Assembly (NCBI GenBank): GCA_949987705.1
Contig: OX465285.1
Location: 88,979,975-89,043,974 of the forward strand
Reading direction: 5' to 3'
From: Thereva unica
Taxonomy: Eukaryota; Arthropoda; Insecta; Diptera; Therevidae
DNA length: 64,000 nucleotides
The translations under genes and the position numbers were made by a program. A model generated the notes under the pieces. It searched no databases. It was not told where the DNA came from and saw nothing but the letters and a program-made list of their open reading frames with translations. Below are positions 44,481-57,402 of the stretch, piece by piece. How positions within the stretch are numbered: the first letter of the stretch is position 1; every line of letters begins with the position of its first letter.

Positions 44481-46699
44481 ACTTCTTTTATTTCCCTAAG
44501 ATAGGCGCAGCAAGGCGCATCGGGTTCCAGCTATTTTGTATATTGTTGATCGTTGAAGTGAACTATTAACCAGTTAATGAACAGGTGAGTATTGGAGTAC
44601 TTTGTCTGAGATCTGTACGGGAAGTCAACATTTTTCTTAACGTTTCTTAACTGCACACTACCTCGTCTTTGTTTACTGTGTCGTGAAATTGCCGATTCCC
44701 TGGAGATAAATCATAAACATACTCCATCTCGCAAGCCAAACCACACAGACCTATGGGGGAGGGGGTTTCATGAGATTCCTTTGACTGAGGCTGTATACCA
44801 TCTCCCAAGTTATATTTTTTGTAGTTCAATAAGATACAGCTTTACCTTCTAGAGAAAGTAATTGACTAGATCAATTATTCATTCACACAAAAGTTTTATC
44901 TACTTAACTATTTCGCACCTGCTTCGATTTTTAAAATAATTAATTTAATTTTTATATTCTGTTAACTTTTTTGCTATTTTTTTGGAAAATTTAAATTTTT
45001 AATTATGAACAAACTTGATAAAAAAATTCCGCTTTGCTCCCAAAGAAAAGCTAGGTCACGCCCAATCATCATAGTTTCCGAAGAGCTTCTACTTTCAATA
45101 TTTCGCATAAAACCAAACCAAATCCTATGGACGTTTCCTCAGATGTTGTCTTTCCCATCACACAACAAAAACCGCTCAGCATAATCTCCCTAATGCTTCT
45201 TGATTCCATCATAAATGAGATTAAAATAAAATCGAAGCAAAAAACGACATGAATTAATAGATTTATAGGTGCGGCTTAATCATAAGTTAATGAATTTTGC
45301 AAAACTGATAAAAATTGGTGAAAACTTTTATCTGAAACGATTTGGTGTTCGCGCACTATCTTCCATACGCACCCAGGCTATTATCATATTGGCGACATCT
45401 TCACTGCCAAATTCCGACTATCAAAAAATGCGAAATTGTTGTATTTTGCTCACGATTTCGGAGCTGCTCTAAATTTAGAAATTTTTATTGCGAATTTGCT
45501 GGCGCTAATTTATGCTTGAAATTCTTATGACTACCAGTTTTTACAGTCATTTAGCAAGCTGATAACAACTATCAATTTAGATATTTTTTGGCAAAACAAC
45601 ATTTGAAAAAACACACAAAAAGTGTTAAATTAAATATCTTTAAATATTCAAATTTGATTAGAAAAAGTTAAAAATCATTTTACAGGCGTAAATTTTAGTT
45701 AATTTTATTATTTACGAATTTATTATAGTTTAATGTCGTCACTAATCACTATTTATATAAAAATGTTATTATCGACTCTAGCACCATCAATCATAATAGT
45801 AAATAAAAATAAATCTTCTTTATTAAAATAAAAATACTTGTTTACAAAAGAATTAATTTCGGAGCATTAGTGGAGCTTTAGTGGAGAAATATAATACCTT
45901 TCTTTAATATAGGGTTAATTTATGGCTACTGACATAAGTGCTACACAAACTGCGTAGTGTGCCGAGGTGTGATTGGTTAGTGACTAGCATATTTTTAGAA
46001 AAAATTAACGCTAATTTTATGCACGCTGCATGCTCCAGGAGCGAAAGAACCCAATAAATTTGATCGCACACGTTTTAAACTGGTTACGAACTAGAAAGCT
46101 AATGGCTGACAAGGTTTTTGGGGTTTTGTTTTCTGGATAGAGAAGCTTGAAACTCAAAATAGACTATTAAAAAATTTGTCTGCCTTATCAAAACTTTTAT
46201 CTCATGATTCCGCATTGCTACGTCAAACATTACTCATTTTTAGACTCCGTCTAGAGATATTCTGCTGTTCCCAAGCCCAAATAAAGGAGGAGGGATTAAC
46301 TTTATTGCTAGGGTTAACTGAGAACTGCGCATCCACTTTAATACTAAAACTGCATCCTCAGAATTTGATCTCAAAAAATGTCTGAAGGTACTCAGCACGA
46401 TGAATATCAAAACGATCGTGTGGAATAAGCTTGGAGCCTACGCAAGGATTGTATTAGTCTCACTTTCGGTCGTCAACAGATCAGAACAATGCTGGAGATC
46501 CACAGCTCGCCTCGTGAATTCCGATTTTTAATTTGTGCCCTCTAGCCCAAAGAATTTTTTACACACTCATGATCATTGCTTCCCAAACTACCCCCTATGG
46601 TTAGAGACGTTTCCACTTAAACATCTCCTGATCTTCCACTCTCTCCGCATGACTATCTTTTTTAACATAGCATTTTTAAAATGGAGCTTTTATCTTGCT
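44481..46699. other. AT-rich intergenic region, nothing recognised
   Basis: Short frames only; no domain, RNA gene or bounded repeat supported. Confidence 0.4.
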
Positions 46700-46950
46700 G
46701 CTTGGGTTTCTTTGTCTTTCTCTCCTTCCTTCAGCTTTTTACAGCCCCAACTACCAGGCTTTCAGCGTACCTCGCACTTTCCCCCACCGATCCTATTTCT
46801 TGATCATGTCCTCTGCGATGTTTTCGGTGGCAGTGGCGCCTCATCTGTTGGCTGCAGTTAAGCCTTATATTCACATAATAAAAGAAGACGTGCTCCTGAT
46901 CCTGGAGACCTGGACATGCCGGGCACAGCGGTGAACCATCGTGCCCGAAA
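46700..46950 (-). pseudogene. possible R1/LOA ORF2 C-terminal zinc tail
   Basis: The minus strand near 46,890-46,940 reads HDGSPLCPACPGLQDQEHVFF. This resembles the CP.C....E...EHVFF.C tail of R1/LOA-type ORF2 proteins. The expected last cysteine and the upstream domains are not found. Support is one motif. Confidence 0.4.
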
Positions 46951-48425
46951 TGATGAAAGTATTAACTATATACCCCAATTTCCATTCTGCTTGAGATCGC
47001 AACACACTTCAAAACACACCCTCGTAACCCATCTCCCGACGGGCTTTTGTATTTTATCCATACATGAAATGTTAATGTGTATGGAATTATCATTTCCCCG
47101 CTTACGTGTAAAATTCCCAATTGTTTTGGCGCACCCTATATCACTCACGTCGTATCGTTAGATATGGTCCTGCACGCGCAGCACTCATGGAACGCGCATA
47201 GTCATTTGCTGCTGTTAGCGGTCCGGTTAAATGCTGCTGCCCACAATGGCGCTGCCTAAAGTAAGAATGACCTAAACACACTTGCTCGCTCTAGCGCCCC
47301 CGCGTTGGAAGGCATTCTTGGAAATGGTGCACAAATAGCGGATGTCTTATCCGCACTGCCCTCCAAGCGTTCTTTAAAATTAAGCCTCTAGCCCATCGTC
47401 ACTCCCTGGTACCTGATCTGTTCCCTTGCCTTGAACCTTACGGTCACTTGTTTTCTGTTGTGCTTTGTATACCATAACCACACCCTGTACTAAGTTTTTA
47501 GAAGAATGCTCACTAGATAAAATCGACGAAGAACATCTCCTTGTGCCAAATGTTTGCAATAGTTACAAAGCCTCTACAAGTGGACAATCAACTTTGATAA
47601 TTAACAATTACAACACCACTCTTCTAAACCCCCATCAAAGTATGATTTATTTCTAACCACAACAAAAAATCAATATAAAAACTTTTTATATCCAAGATGA
47701 AAACAATATTAATAGAGACAACAGTCGGAAACTCCTAAAAGCCCTCAAGGAGTCCCCCAAGTGATTAGCACTTATACCCTCAATACAGACAAAAATACTC
47801 GAATTCAAGACAATACCAATAAATCACAATACCAGACTTCAATTACTTAATCAGAAAGTAGCTAATCGAATCAACAAGTCGGTTCCACCTGTAATTATAA
47901 TTAAAGGCGTCTACGATAATCCAATTACCAACAGTCCTGGAATAGTTGAAGCGTTTACCTTCAATCAACCTGTTTGAAGTTTTACACCCATTAACTCAGC
48001 CAAGAGTCATTGAACTCAGAACTTACCCTCCAATGAATTAAGTGTCTGTACCTGTGCTGTGCTGTGTTACTGTGCAATTAAATTGCCATTTGAGTAGCTC
48101 TTTCATATATTTTCTGTTTTTTATTCTCAATTTTATGGTTTGTATTGGAATGTCTAATGATTATTGTTTTATTTAATACCTATTTAAAAATATTTTATTA
48201 TTAAGCATATTGATCGTTGACAGTTAATAAAAAACCATAATAATTGCACTTATTCAACATTTCTATCTTTTATTTAAATTGAATTTAATCAAATAATCAA
48301 AAAAAAGCATTCAGGTCAAGAAAATGTAACGTGACGTCACAAAAGCTTTTCAGGATAATAAAAGCTTTTGTAAGTAACACAATCACTTAGCAAAGTTTTA
48401 AACCAAACCTGAGAACCTGAGAAAC
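46951..48425. other. intergenic, nothing firmly recognised
   Basis: The stretch 47,465-47,980 has plus-strand coding-like composition, including PPVIIIKGVYDNP, which faintly recalls jockey ORF1 proteins. I do not consider this sufficient for a call. Confidence 0.3.
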
Positions 48426-49060
48426 TCAACTGAAAGAGCAACGAAATTTTGCAACTTCCATTTTTCTCATACACACCGAATCAAGTTTGGGGAAAATTAG
48501 GCTACCACACCTCAAGTGGGGCATACTTAGAGCAATCACAAGCATACCAGGTGTGAGAAAGCTATAGCTTACCCATAGTTGGCGTAAGCATCCGTAGACT
48601 TTTTGAAGAATTCTGCTCGTATGACTACAACAACTAAATTTAGAATTAAACACAACACCAAATTTCTGACTGACTCAACATAAGGCAAAATTACATCATT
48701 TATTTCAATTGGTGCGAGAGTATTTAATACAATGGGGGTCTTAGTAACCACCAACACTCCAATCAGAAATGCTATTCAAATTATCGTTAAGTCTGCGAAA
48801 ACACTCAACGATTGAATCGATGGGCATACTTATGTAGATTTGCATATCATCAGAATATAAGTGAACAGAAGTGTTCTTAGTTACAAGAGAAAGGTCAATA
48901 ATAATAAATGCTAAACAGTACGGGACCCAGAATATAGCCTTGTGGAACCCCACAGCGAAGAAATATAGGCTTGGAGAATTTGTTCTGAATCTTAACGATT
49001 TGAGAACGATTAGATAAGTAGTTTCGCAATAATTTCGACAACAAAATTCTACAATTGTTC
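48426..49060 (-). pseudogene. jockey-type non-LTR reverse transcriptase remnant
   Basis: On the minus strand from about 49,060 it reads LLSKLLRNYLSNRSQ, then CGVPQGYILGPVLFS. After a frameshift it gives IDLSLVTKNTSVHLYSDDMQ and RLNDNLNSISDW, then after another shift PIEINDVILPYVESVRNL. These are jockey-clade RT motifs B, C and D in the right order. The catalytic box is SDD instead of ADD. Frameshifts separate the blocks, so it is inactive. Confidence 0.8.
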
Positions 49061-52000
49061 ATTTCATTTTATTATTCTCTTACTTCATTCACCATTCTAT
49101 TAATTCATTTAATTTCACTTCTTCGCTTTCGATGATAAAGCCGTCATGACAAGCTGAAAACGGATGGCGAGTTCTCTTCGACGAGCTTTTGCTATTCATT
49201 TCGAAATTCTAAAATATACTTATTATAGCTCACTTCGCTCGCGCAAGAAACCGTCTTCCAAATGCCGCCCAGTGCAAATGCACAATCTGTACATATGGGT
49301 TGCACGACACTGTTGTGGATAGCATTTACATGGCAAGTCCAATGGATATATCGGGGTTTACCAGACACGATCGATTTTCAAGCAGTTGAAAAGCGAACTC
49401 AACAACTCTCAAAAAAGATGACGAGTCAATTCGAGTTGGCCCACACATAGTTGGCTTGGCTGGAGGCCATTTGTACTAAGTGATCGCTCGTGCAAGAGCC
49501 TTTATAGAGTTGACTTAAGAGGTGAACTTATCTCTTGAATTACGACTGATTTATCGAAGCTTCTAATTGGCGAATCGATATTGGCATATGGGTACGACAT
49601 GTTAACAAGTCAAACAATCTTCGAAATAGCGTTTCGAAAAGTAGGCGGAACCGCTAAAACCGCTCCAAAATCAAGGTCATGCAGATTTTCTTGTTCGTTG
49701 CAGGAGTTTTTGACCCAAAAATCAACGAACGTCATCGACCAAGTACCATAATTGTCTGGATATGGCTAATTGTGACTTTTTCCTGTTTTCGAATTCAAAG
49801 TTACCTTCTCTAGGAAAGCGTTTCGAGTCCAGTGCGGCCATAAGACAAAATTCGCTGGAGGAGCAGAAGGCCAAATCTATTTCGAGGATTGGATCGTTGG
49901 AGGATACTTTCATTCGTTGGAGGATACTTTGAAAACGACAAACAAAATTCTGATATGTGCGAGTGCTAAATTGATTTCTTATATTAAAAAGTACTCCAAT
50001 CTCATAAACAATTATACGTGCACCATGGCTATTTACCTTGTCATGTTTGACTATTACTACCACAGTCAAAAGTTACATAACTCTTTTTTTTTTATTTTAG
50101 CCAATTTCAGCAGTTACACAATTCGATTCAACACAATAAAACAAACTAAAGTTTTGGAACGTGGAAAAGGGCGATGAACAGATTAAATAACCAAAATGGA
50201 TCAACAGAAATACTCATGAAATTTGCGTTCAAAAACATATTCGTCACTTAATTCAAAAATTATTGATGCATGAAATCGTAATTATTAATAGTAATCGCTG
50301 CCCGATTTAAGCGGTAAATCTTTCACAGAACCAAAATGACGAATCATCCAAGACTCATAATTTTACATTCCATTATGATAGGCTGTTCTAGAATGGAAGT
50401 AAACTCCCTCTTAAAAAAAGCCACAAATAATTCTAAACGTTTTTGTATTGAGATAAGGTTTCCGAAAGAATCTATCGTACTCAGTAGTTGTACAAGAAAC
50501 GATCTACAAAAAGAAACCATGTAATTCCAAATCATAAAAATTCGCCCCTCGGCATTGCTCGTAAATTGGTCACCGTTACATTGTTATGGTAATTGGGAAA
50601 GGCTCAACCTTGAAAATTAATCATTTCGCCAATTGCAGACTCTTTTTTGTACCTGTCTAATCCCGACATTTCGCAGTCTCGTACTTCCAACTCCCAACAA
50701 AAAAGCTAGTTCAATTCTTCATCGATCATTCCTTTATTACAGCCCCAAAAAGTCCGCCAAAGACAGCCGCGCGAAAACAATCAAACATGGCCTCAACCAA
50801 AAACGAATTCCAGCATCCGAAAGCGTTACGCCCACTGGTCAGGAACTAATCTGCGGCGTGCAACGTTCGCACATAGAAAGAAAACTGCTTCCTTAGAGAT
50901 TAGACGCGGTCTTTGGAGAGTGATCGTGCGGTTTAATGATCTTTGATCGAAGAAATACCTGACCTTGACCAATACAAGGTACGTGGTCAAATAACCCTTC
51001 CACCACAGTCTGCGAATTTCCCAAAAATTTCTTTTTGTTCATCGATTCCAATGGCAATGGTAGTCACTAGAGTGATCGCCAATAGATAAGCGCTGTATCT
51101 AACTAGACAGATGTACTTACATACCTGCAAACGTGTAGATAAACGAAGGGGCTTTGAACTCGCTCATATGATAGACATCAGTAATGAAGAATCTTTGCGC
51201 ACCTTTCCAAATTGGAAACTGGTGCCGCGGGCTCTTTTGTCGCGCAACTCATCGCCGTTCGGGCATTAATTTTGTGGGTAATAGAGCTAGTTGCAAATAG
51301 GTGTGGGAACCGGCGATCATGTGGAGAGGTTAATGGACGGAAAATTGCCGATTTTAGTGCTGTGGAAATGATTTGTTACACTTTGGTGTTAAATGTCACA
51401 ATAGCATTTGTTCGTAGTGCAACGACAGCTGGTGAGGGAGTTTTAGCTTCTGAAGAGGTCGCTTACTTACGGGATAAGATTGGCAAGAAATTGTTAATTA
51501 AGTGACTACTAGACAAAACTGGATGTTATTAGTTGCAAGTAGAATGTGAAGAAAGCAGAAAGAAACCCGAACACCAAGCTGCACTTTTAGTGTGGCTCTA
51601 TGTTAAGATCATGTCAATCATTTAGAAAGGGGTCTGATAGAATTATAGCAGAAAGATCTCCGCAGGGAGTAGTTATATTCCCGGAGCACTGGTTCCATTT
51701 GGTTACAACTTCTTTGGCCAAAGTTACCCCAGACGATTTTGTCATCGTTGTACCCCGTGAAAAAAAGGGTACCATGTAAAAGTGTATACAGAACGCACTT
51801 GATTTGATCTCTGAACGGTGCGTAACTTTGAACTTAGTTTCAATCTTGAAAATTGGCGTTGGTTACATTTTAACGGGAAACTAACATTACTAGTTTACAA
51901 AGCACGGAACTGGCCCTTGCAGGCACAGCTTTAATCTCCTCACAACAAAGCAAAAACAATTAACTGTAATATTGGCAGCCAAACTGCACTGGAACCATGA

Positions 52001-52207
52001 TAAGGCCCATTATCACATACAGGTGTGTGGAACTAGACTTAACAGCTTTGATATCAAATTAAACAAGATTCAAAGAATTGCAGCGCACGAAGTTCTGCCC
52101 AAATTGGACCTCTCTATCCCAGGGCCGCGCTCGAGTATATGGCCGCCTGCGTGCCAGAGTCTATGGCGCGGCCTCGAAGGTAACATCACACAAAGAAAAG
52201 GTAAATA
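49061..52207. other. intergenic, nothing recognised
   Basis: Frames of up to 115 codons occur (49,722-50,069 minus; 51,212-51,505 plus), but none shows a domain or codon pattern that I trust. No bounded repeat seen. Confidence 0.4.
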
Positions 52208-52502
52208 TTTGGATTTAGTGTTTCGGACCAAAATGGTTCCAAAATGGTTTTCAGGTATTCAGAGTGATTTTTGAGTGTTGATAAATTAAATGTTGAATTG
52301 ACGTGTTGTGCCCAAGTCGGTCAGGGTGTAGAGGGGAATATATCACTCTGAATACCTAAAAAATTGTGCGAAGCGGGCCACCTTGCGCTCGTTGTGACAA
52401 TAAAAATATGTCTCCCCTCCTTGAAATTACTATTGGAGCACTCAAAAATCACTCTGAATACCTCAAAAAATGTTTGAAACGTTTTTGGTCTGGAGCCCCA
52501 AT
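52208..52502. repeat. small inverted-repeat element
   Basis: Left arm around 52,217-52,275 (GACCAAAATGG, then GGTATTCAGAGTGATTTTTG) recurs inverted at about 52,440-52,500 (CAAAAATCACTCTGAATACC, then CCAAAAACG-like sequence on the reverse strand). A further partial inverted copy is at 52,342-52,362. The overall size of about 295 bp with no frame fits a MITE; no target duplication identified. Confidence 0.5.
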
Positions 52503-52839
52503 TCTAAACATTTCCGTTTTTATTATTATTAATACATGTGTAATCTGGAACTTGATTGAAGGCATAAAACCTTGTAATATAAGCTGAACTTATGTAAGAC
52601 TTGGTCCTCTAGACGAATAGATTGGCTTGGTTCTTCGCAGCCTGAATGCTGGCGATATCCGTATTCGACGTACTTTCCTTGACACCTGTATGCTGCGCAC
52701 CCAATGAAAGCTGGCCAGGCACGGCCCTGCTAAATCTTGAAGTAAAGAAATACAGCGAGAAGAAATGACCACGATGATTTCAAAGTTTAAGCCCCCCTCC
52801 ATGAACATACAGAAAGGCTATCCTGGGCTTATTCTACAA

Positions 52840-53030
52840 TACTGTAGGGTGGATTGGTATAATACAGAAATAGGACCAAGAAAGACGCAGATGGAAAATT
52901 TAAAATTTGAGATGAAAATTCTAGGTTTAACAGAAGCTACAGCTTGGATTACAGTCTTGCAAGCAAAATTGTATGCTATACTGGCTCTTTCGAAACTTCA
53001 GAAAGGTTTACGGAGCAATAAGGTTTGGTA
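52840..53030 (+). pseudogene. possible non-LTR RNase H fragment
   Basis: The frame reads VDWYNTEIGPRKTQM, then a divergent stretch, then ITVLQAKLYAILAL. This recalls (V/I)WYTDGS and ATVFQAEVYAIL of the RNase H domain in R1/LOA-type ORF2 proteins. The catalytic aspartate (DGS) and the glutamate (QAE) are replaced, so it would be inactive. Confidence 0.45.
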
Positions 53031-53929
53031 GGACCAAATCCACACTAATTTGGGACTGGCAACTTGCTGGGTATTCTCAAATGATTTATCCTTTTTGTGT
53101 TCTGAGTAATCACAGCTTGGACTGCAACTGAAAAAGCATACACTCTAGTCGAACAGGGGTCTAGGTATCCATCGGTCCGATGCTTGCTTTTGGGGAATAC
53201 ATATATTGAATGTCGGGAGCCTAAAATTTGCGGGATAAAGGACAAGCAGTTTCTTACTGTGTCATCTGGTAACGGAAAAATTACTGAAATATTCTTGCCA
53301 TCAATTTAGGAATTAACCTACCTTATCACTTTCAGAATTAAATTTTTATTGAGAACTGTAGGTAGGTCCACAAACCATATGCCTAGGAAAAATCTCATTC
53401 ATTGTACCTTACCTATGCCAGAATATCAATTTAATATTTATTTTTTAACGTCATTCCGTATACTTTAAACATTTCCAATAATATAACTCTTTTTCCTCAT
53501 ATTCCTCCTCACATACAAACACAAAATAAATTTATTTATCCGAAGTAAGGATGAAATTTTTTTTTAACATAATAAAAAAAACTTTCTTCATCCTTTAACC
53601 TTCACGAACCTTCCACGGTTAAACATGAGTTTTCCATTTTTATTATCATTCCGCGAAATGCTCCTGACAAGATAGCGAAAGGACTATTTAAAGGAGCATC
53701 AACAACGCGCAAAATGACGAAGGTTTGACGGCGAGTACAGAAATAAAATAAAATAATTTTCATTTTATTGTGTCATGACCTATAAAATGCCAATTTATAT
53801 GAAAATGGTTAGAATGGTGATAAACTGTTGATTGGAGTTTACCGACTTTAGCCTTGAATATCTTTTTATTACGCTTTAAGAATCAGTATATGTACATATG
53901 GAATAGTCGAAGGGTAAACAAAAGGGTGG
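53031..53929. other. intergenic, nothing recognised
   Basis: AT-rich spacer with no supported feature. Confidence 0.4.
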
Positions 53930-54403
53930 GGCCTCGGTAGTCTAGAGGTAAGGCGCCTGACTGCTATCCCCAGAGGTCCCGGGTTCGAATCCCGGCGGTG
54001 CCACGGTCCTTCGCCTTTCCGACCTAACTTTCCTTCTTTCTTCTTCCCTCTTTACATTCCTGATTCCCCTGTCATAGCCTTCCCTAGTCCTTCCCCGCTC
54101 CACCAAGCGCATGCCATCGGTTGGTTGATGAGATTCAACTCGTTTCAGGAGGCATAACACTCCAGCGAGTTGTTCTCGACGCCCCGATGTCAGAGTCGCG
54201 AAATGGTTGTGAGTAGGTGGAATAAAAAAAAAATATCGCGGCTAGGTTGTGACAGTTACTTCCTTCTCTTCTCTCTATCTTCCGGCTAGAGCTGCTGTTC
54301 GACATTCACTCTATACGAAAAATAGATTGTCGACAGTACAAAGGGACTTTCCCTAAGCCTCTAAGCCTCTAGTCTGTCACATAAAAAAAAAAAAAAAAAA
54401 AAA
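53930..54403 (+). mobile_element. tRNA-headed SINE with poly-A tail
   Basis: The first 74 bases are tRNA-like. There is an A-box-like TAGTCTAGAGGTAAGG, a perfect B box GGTTCGAATCC at 53,982-53,992 and a T stem CCGGG/CCCGG. The acceptor halves GGCCTCG and CGGTGCC pair at only five of seven positions, and the anticodon arm is degenerate, so it is not a working tRNA. A body of about 380 bp shared with 1111-1366 follows, ending in 21 A residues (54,383-54,403). It is a full-length copy; target duplications were not evident. Confidence 0.8.
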
Positions 54404-54444
54404 CTTTTTGAAGATTAAGTGTTGATGCATTTTTTCAACAAGTG

Positions 54445-56000
54445 TCATGCCATCGTTTCTACATCTTCCCAACAATTCCTTGACAGCAGATGGAACCGCT
54501 TACAGTTGGACCTCCAGCCTTCAGTGTGTTTCATCAAAGTCTGATTGGCAAGGGCGATGAATGCGATCTCAGAGCCAGGCCACTTGCTTTCAGTCTCAGC
54601 GCTGCGTTTATGACGGATTTCAAGGATTACCTCAAGCTGGAGTGGTACCGAGACTAGCATTTTGGGGGGTGCAGACGGGACGGCTATGAGTCTAGCCCCA
54701 GTGCCTCACTGCATCTAAGGCCTTACTCCATCCCGAGTGAAAAAAGGAGGCTACAAATTTGAGGATTTCGGAGTGGATATGCGAGTAATAACTGCGGCCG
54801 TTTCGAAAGCTTTATATTTTCAAACGCGAATCTTGTTTTCCTGTAAATGCTTTCGCTTGTAAGCCTCATGTAAATCTAATAGCTCTGAAGCAGGCTCAAA
54901 AGAGATCTGCATGTCCTGGTCATCAGATTCACCAAGATAATCGTCCGTTTTCTTCGTCCTTTGTGAAAACTCCAGTAGTGCTCCCTTGGAAGCATATTTG
55001 TCAGCGCTCCCCTGAGCAGTGCTCTCAATTTTTCCCGCTCTCGTTTCAGGCTTTCATTTAGTGGGGGCAAAATTGGTTACAGTCTAGGGCTGGTTTTTTG
55101 GGCAAAACAAAGACCACCTATTCGTCTGCAAAACCAAAATCTTACGGCCTCCATTCACATGCAGACATTCGTTGGCAGACATGGCCCGATGAAGTCCAAA
55201 CATTACTCATTCCGACTGAGTCATAAAGACTTGAGACAACCGCCTGACAGGCCGTGGACTGCGGACCTCCTCATGATTCTCGACAGCCATACAGGAAAGA
55301 CGACAGTTTAGCGTAGCATGTGTAAAAATGTTCCCGCCTCATCGAAAATTTCAGACTGAATAGAATTTCAGATCTTCAGGCACGGACTAACAATAAATGC
55401 CCACACACATAAAGATTTTTGCCAGTTTTCCTGGACTGCAGGCCAGGACCTGGCGGAGATCGGTGAGTGTGTGGTGACACTTGGACTAAAAGTGGCCTTT
55501 AGACCATGGCCTGCCGGCGGCCTGTGGGTGAATGGGGACCTTTACATAAGAGACCAAATCAAGTCCATATGGTACCTTCTGTCTCACTAGTTACCACGAT
55601 TACAACCTCGTCTGCGTAACCATTGAGCAGCTCTAGGAGTTCATTTATAACGAGGCATCACAGAGGTGGAGATAATACTCCTGTCTGTGGGCATTCTTTC
55701 GCTATAGTTCCTTCGTGAGACCGCTCAAGATAATGCACCATTAGCCTGCCTGCGAGTTCTCAGCATAGAACCGATCCAATCGCAAAAAGTGCTGCTTAGA
55801 CTTCCTCTGCCTTAGCGGTAGTTATCAAACTATGTATTTCCGAAGACTCTCTCAATATCGAGTAAGCCCTCTAGCGCAATTTTTTGCTTAGTCCTGCATA
55901 TTCCAGCCTGAACATGAGTTTGTGAAGTACTGTCTCAGTGGACTTGCCATCCTGATTGACCTCTTGTGGAAGCTGGGCAAGTACATCGCCAAATTCATAT
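54445..56000 (-). pseudogene. R1/LOA-type non-LTR retrotransposon ORF2 remnant
   Basis: Minus-strand reading with stops: near 55,980-55,870 a GKSTETVLHKLMFRLE block and IALEGLLDIE-like block (RT motifs 2-3); near 55,700-55,600 CPQTGVLSPPL.CLVINELLELLNGYADEVVIV (motifs B and C). The palm is YADE instead of YADD. Downstream sequence to 54,445 keeps scattered coding-like blocks (a VPLQLEVILEIRHKRSAE segment) that probably belong to the same ORF2. It is inactive. Confidence 0.7.
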
Positions 56001-57355
56001 CGATCACTGTACATAACCCACTGCCGTAATTATACCGAGTGTTTTCTCTGGAATTGTCCAGCTCTGGCTAGAATCTGCTGATCAGCCAGCAGTTCTTTTT
56101 CCAACATTTCTTTCTCGAAGACGGCTAAGAGGACAGAGTGATTTTTTAATAAACCCACCTTGGGTAAGAACATCATTTTATATTGCAGCAGGTTGGATGT
56201 CATCGTTCATTGCTTTGCAAGACACTATTCCCGCCAATCGCAAAACCCATCTTACACTATTAGAACAGCAAATACACCACTTGTTGATCAAAATCACTAT
56301 CAATGAGCTGAAGGCCTCTTAAATTGATTTCGTAATCCGAACGTGTGCATCCATATCAAAGTATTCATATTTTTTCGTAGCACCGAATTTTCAGATAAAG
56401 TCACAAAGTAATTTTAAATCTCGGCTGCACGCTCCATCTAGGCTATAACTTCGCGTGATTCATAGCCGCATTATAAAATCATATAAAAAGTAATTTCTTA
56501 TCTCCTTAAGAAACGATAGAGTAGCGAAGCGCGTATTTCTATTACAATCGTCTTTATCTCGCCGAAGTGCACTTTGCAGCAGCACTTGCCCAATTACTTA
56601 ACACCGCAGTCCCCCAGTCCGTAGTAAACAAAATTCTCCTATCCTCAAAATTGCGTCTTTTCAGCGGTAATCGCGGCCACTACGTACATTCTGGCTAGAT
56701 GACACACTTTAAGTGGGTTAATGTCCTTTGCTCGGACTCTGGCCCCATATGGACTTAGTCGATTGGCACGCCAAACCGCGGCGAATTGGAACAAGTAAAT
56801 ATTTGCATTTTGGAGTGATTTCGTCACTTGATTCTAAGCTGTTGAAACGCGAAATTTATTGCGAATGCAGTGCCGGCCGCCTGCCAAAACCGTGTGCGAC
56901 TGCGCGGATTGAAAAATACGGACGAATTTATGCGCGCGCGGACTTTTATTTTTAGGTTTTGTTTGCCGGCGTGCGGTTGTGATTATATTACTTAATAAAA
57001 GCTATTATGAAACAAAAGAGGATTTCAGTTTTTGATTTATTAGCATATTTCTTTACGTTTGAAATTGTTAAAGAAAAAACAAACATAAAGGCTTTAAATG
57101 TTAAATTTACGATGAATGAATTTAGTAAAAAAATTGGACTGATTTGACCCGAATGACTCCAAGTAAGTGATTATGAATCACGACAAAAGCTAAAATTAAC
57201 CACTTCATTAGTATTATTATATGTTCTTGTTATTTTGCTAGGACATAATTTCGTTGCAAACGCGACTTCTCTGCCCTTCCGATCGTCTGTAGGTGGGTTA
57301 GAGCGCAATGTTCACAACTATAACCAAAAGTTTGCAGTCCTCTATACTCCTTATG
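56001..57355. other. intergenic, nothing recognised
   Basis: No supported gene. A frame at 56,728-56,955 spans a CpG-richer patch but has no recognisable domain. Confidence 0.4.
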
Positions 57356-57402
57356 TGGCGGTACAGTTTGATGAGGGTAAATAAGGATTTTACAGTGTCT
57401 TA

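Noticed and set aside
47465..47980. Possible jockey ORF1 (Gag-like) fragment
   Set aside because: Only a faint PPVIIIKG-type resemblance; no zinc knuckles or adjoining ORF2 in the same orientation.
53930..54003. Functional tRNA gene
   Set aside because: Acceptor stem mismatched at two of seven positions, no credible anticodon arm and continuous SINE body and poly-A downstream.
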